A stretch of DNA of 5,624 nt, from positions 1 through 5,624 of the forward strand of contig JAUJMI010000261.1 of the NCBI GenBank assembly GCA_030446945.1, written 5' to 3'. Position 1 is the first letter of the stretch, and each line of letters begins with the position of its first letter. Shown here one piece after another: positions 5,239 through 5,624 of this stretch. Below the pieces are notes generated by a model that had not been told where the DNA came from, did no database searches, and saw only the letters and a program-made list of their open reading frames with translations. The stretch comes from Longimicrobium sp. GTDB taxonomy: Bacteria > Gemmatimonadota > Gemmatimonadetes > Longimicrobiales > Longimicrobiaceae. The position numbers were made by a program, and so were the translations under genes.

Positions 5239-5254
5239 CCCTTATATTGAAGTC
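5220..5254 (+). promoter_or_regulatory. Near-consensus sigma-70-type promoter directing a leaderless mRNA
   Basis: TCGACA (5220-5225) and TATATT (5243-5248) each match the -35 and -10 consensus at 5 of 6 positions, with the optimal 17-bp spacer. The -10 box ends 6 bp before the ATG at 5255, so transcription should start at or within a base or two of that ATG. No Shine-Dalgarno sequence precedes the ATG. A small palindrome CGGT-GA-ACCG (5207-5216) lies just upstream. Confidence 0.72.
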
Positions 5255-5624
5255 ATGAAAACTGCCATCGACCTCAGCAGTGCCGCCGCGCAGTTCGGCG
5301 CGGCCCAGGGCGACTCCGGGAGCCGGGGTGTGCGCCCCTCCATGCGTCTTCCGCACGGCGATGCTCCGCTGCGGGAGATGACGGACGAGGACCTTTTCCA
5401 GCGCTACACGCAGGGCGAGGAGGAGGGTTTCCGCCTCCTCATGGAGCGCTACCAGCCGCGGATCCAGGGGTTCCTCCGCAAGCGCCTCAACGACGAGGAG
5501 CGGGTGGAAGACCTTACGCAGGACACTTTTCTCCGCATCCATCGCGCGCGGGAGAGCTACGATCCCAGCCGGAAGTTCTCGACGTGGATCCACACGATCG
5601 CGAACAACCTGCTGAAGAACGAGT
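5255..5624 (+). CDS. ECF-like RNA polymerase sigma-70 factor, 3' end cut by the window
   Basis: The first 123 residues are present; region 4 (the -35-binding domain) lies beyond the window. Residues 1-42 form an unusual hydrophilic, low-complexity N-terminal extension. Sigma region 2 starts at about 43: MTDEDLFQRYTQGEEEGFRLLMERY (42-66, region 2.1), VEDLTQDTFLRIHRA (84-98, region 2.2, core polymerase binding) and YDPSRKFSTWIHTIANNLLKN (102-122, regions 2.3-2.4, with the usual FSTWxxxIAxN). This pattern is typical of extracytoplasmic-function sigma factors, which redirect RNA polymerase to stress or envelope genes. The ATG at 5255 is preferred because a near-consensus promoter ends right before it and the codons after it keep strong GC3 bias. 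Met30 and Met42 are alternatives without a well-spaced Shine-Dalgarno sequence. Whether an anti-sigma gene follows cannot be seen. Confidence 0.92.
   Translation, partial: MKTAIDLSSAAAQFGAAQGDSGSRGVRPSMRLPHGDAPLREMTDEDLFQRYTQGEEEGFRLLMERYQPRIQGFLRKRLNDEERVEDLTQDTFLRIHRARESYDPSRKFSTWIHTIANNLLKNE

Noticed and set aside
5168..5593. A minus-strand open frame opposite the sigma factor
   Set aside because: The plus strand encodes clear sigma region 2, and the antisense frame includes the promoter region.

Overview
The window is about 70% GC with compact, strongly GC3-biased genes. Together with the protein types and the CTCCGCGT-type intergenic repeats, this suggests a Gemmatimonadota-like bacterium, perhaps of the Longimicrobium group. 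That placement is an inference from style and remembered family resemblance, not from a marker gene. No tRNA, rRNA, CRISPR array, transposase or phage gene was found.

Layout, left to right. A short leftward pair comes first: an unrecognised 93-residue protein (529 to 248), then a small FmdB-type zinc-ribbon protein (191 to 18). A 192-bp divergent spacer with an AT-rich stretch separates it from a rightward 75-residue protein (722-949), which is proline-rich and ends in a cationic amphipathic helix. This gene converges on a leftward gene (1778 to 1014) across a 64-bp gap filled by a strong two-tier hairpin. The leftward gene encodes a one-helix envelope protein with a TonB-like anchor (Ser-x3-His) but no recognisable TonB C-terminal domain. 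Divergent from it, 1997-2764 encodes a one-helix membrane protein resembling the DUF6090 group; its GTG start is fixed by a strong Shine-Dalgarno sequence.

After a 170-bp spacer with repeats and a probable promoter/operator palindrome comes a clear two-gene operon: a GT4-type glycosyltransferase (2935-4071) overlapping by 4 nt a polytopic flippase-like membrane protein (4068-5159). The pair most likely makes and/or moves a glycolipid or lipid-linked sugar at the inner membrane. The window ends inside an ECF-like sigma-70 factor (from 5255). Its near-consensus promoter lies so close to the ATG that the mRNA is predicted to be leaderless, and a hairpin with a T-run overlaps that promoter.

I see no clear new multi-gene system. 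The points most worth following are the leaderless sigma-factor promoter with its overlapping hairpin, the palindrome around the putative -10 of the glycolipid operon, the TonB-like-anchor protein paired divergently with the DUF6090-like protein, and the small amphipathic protein.
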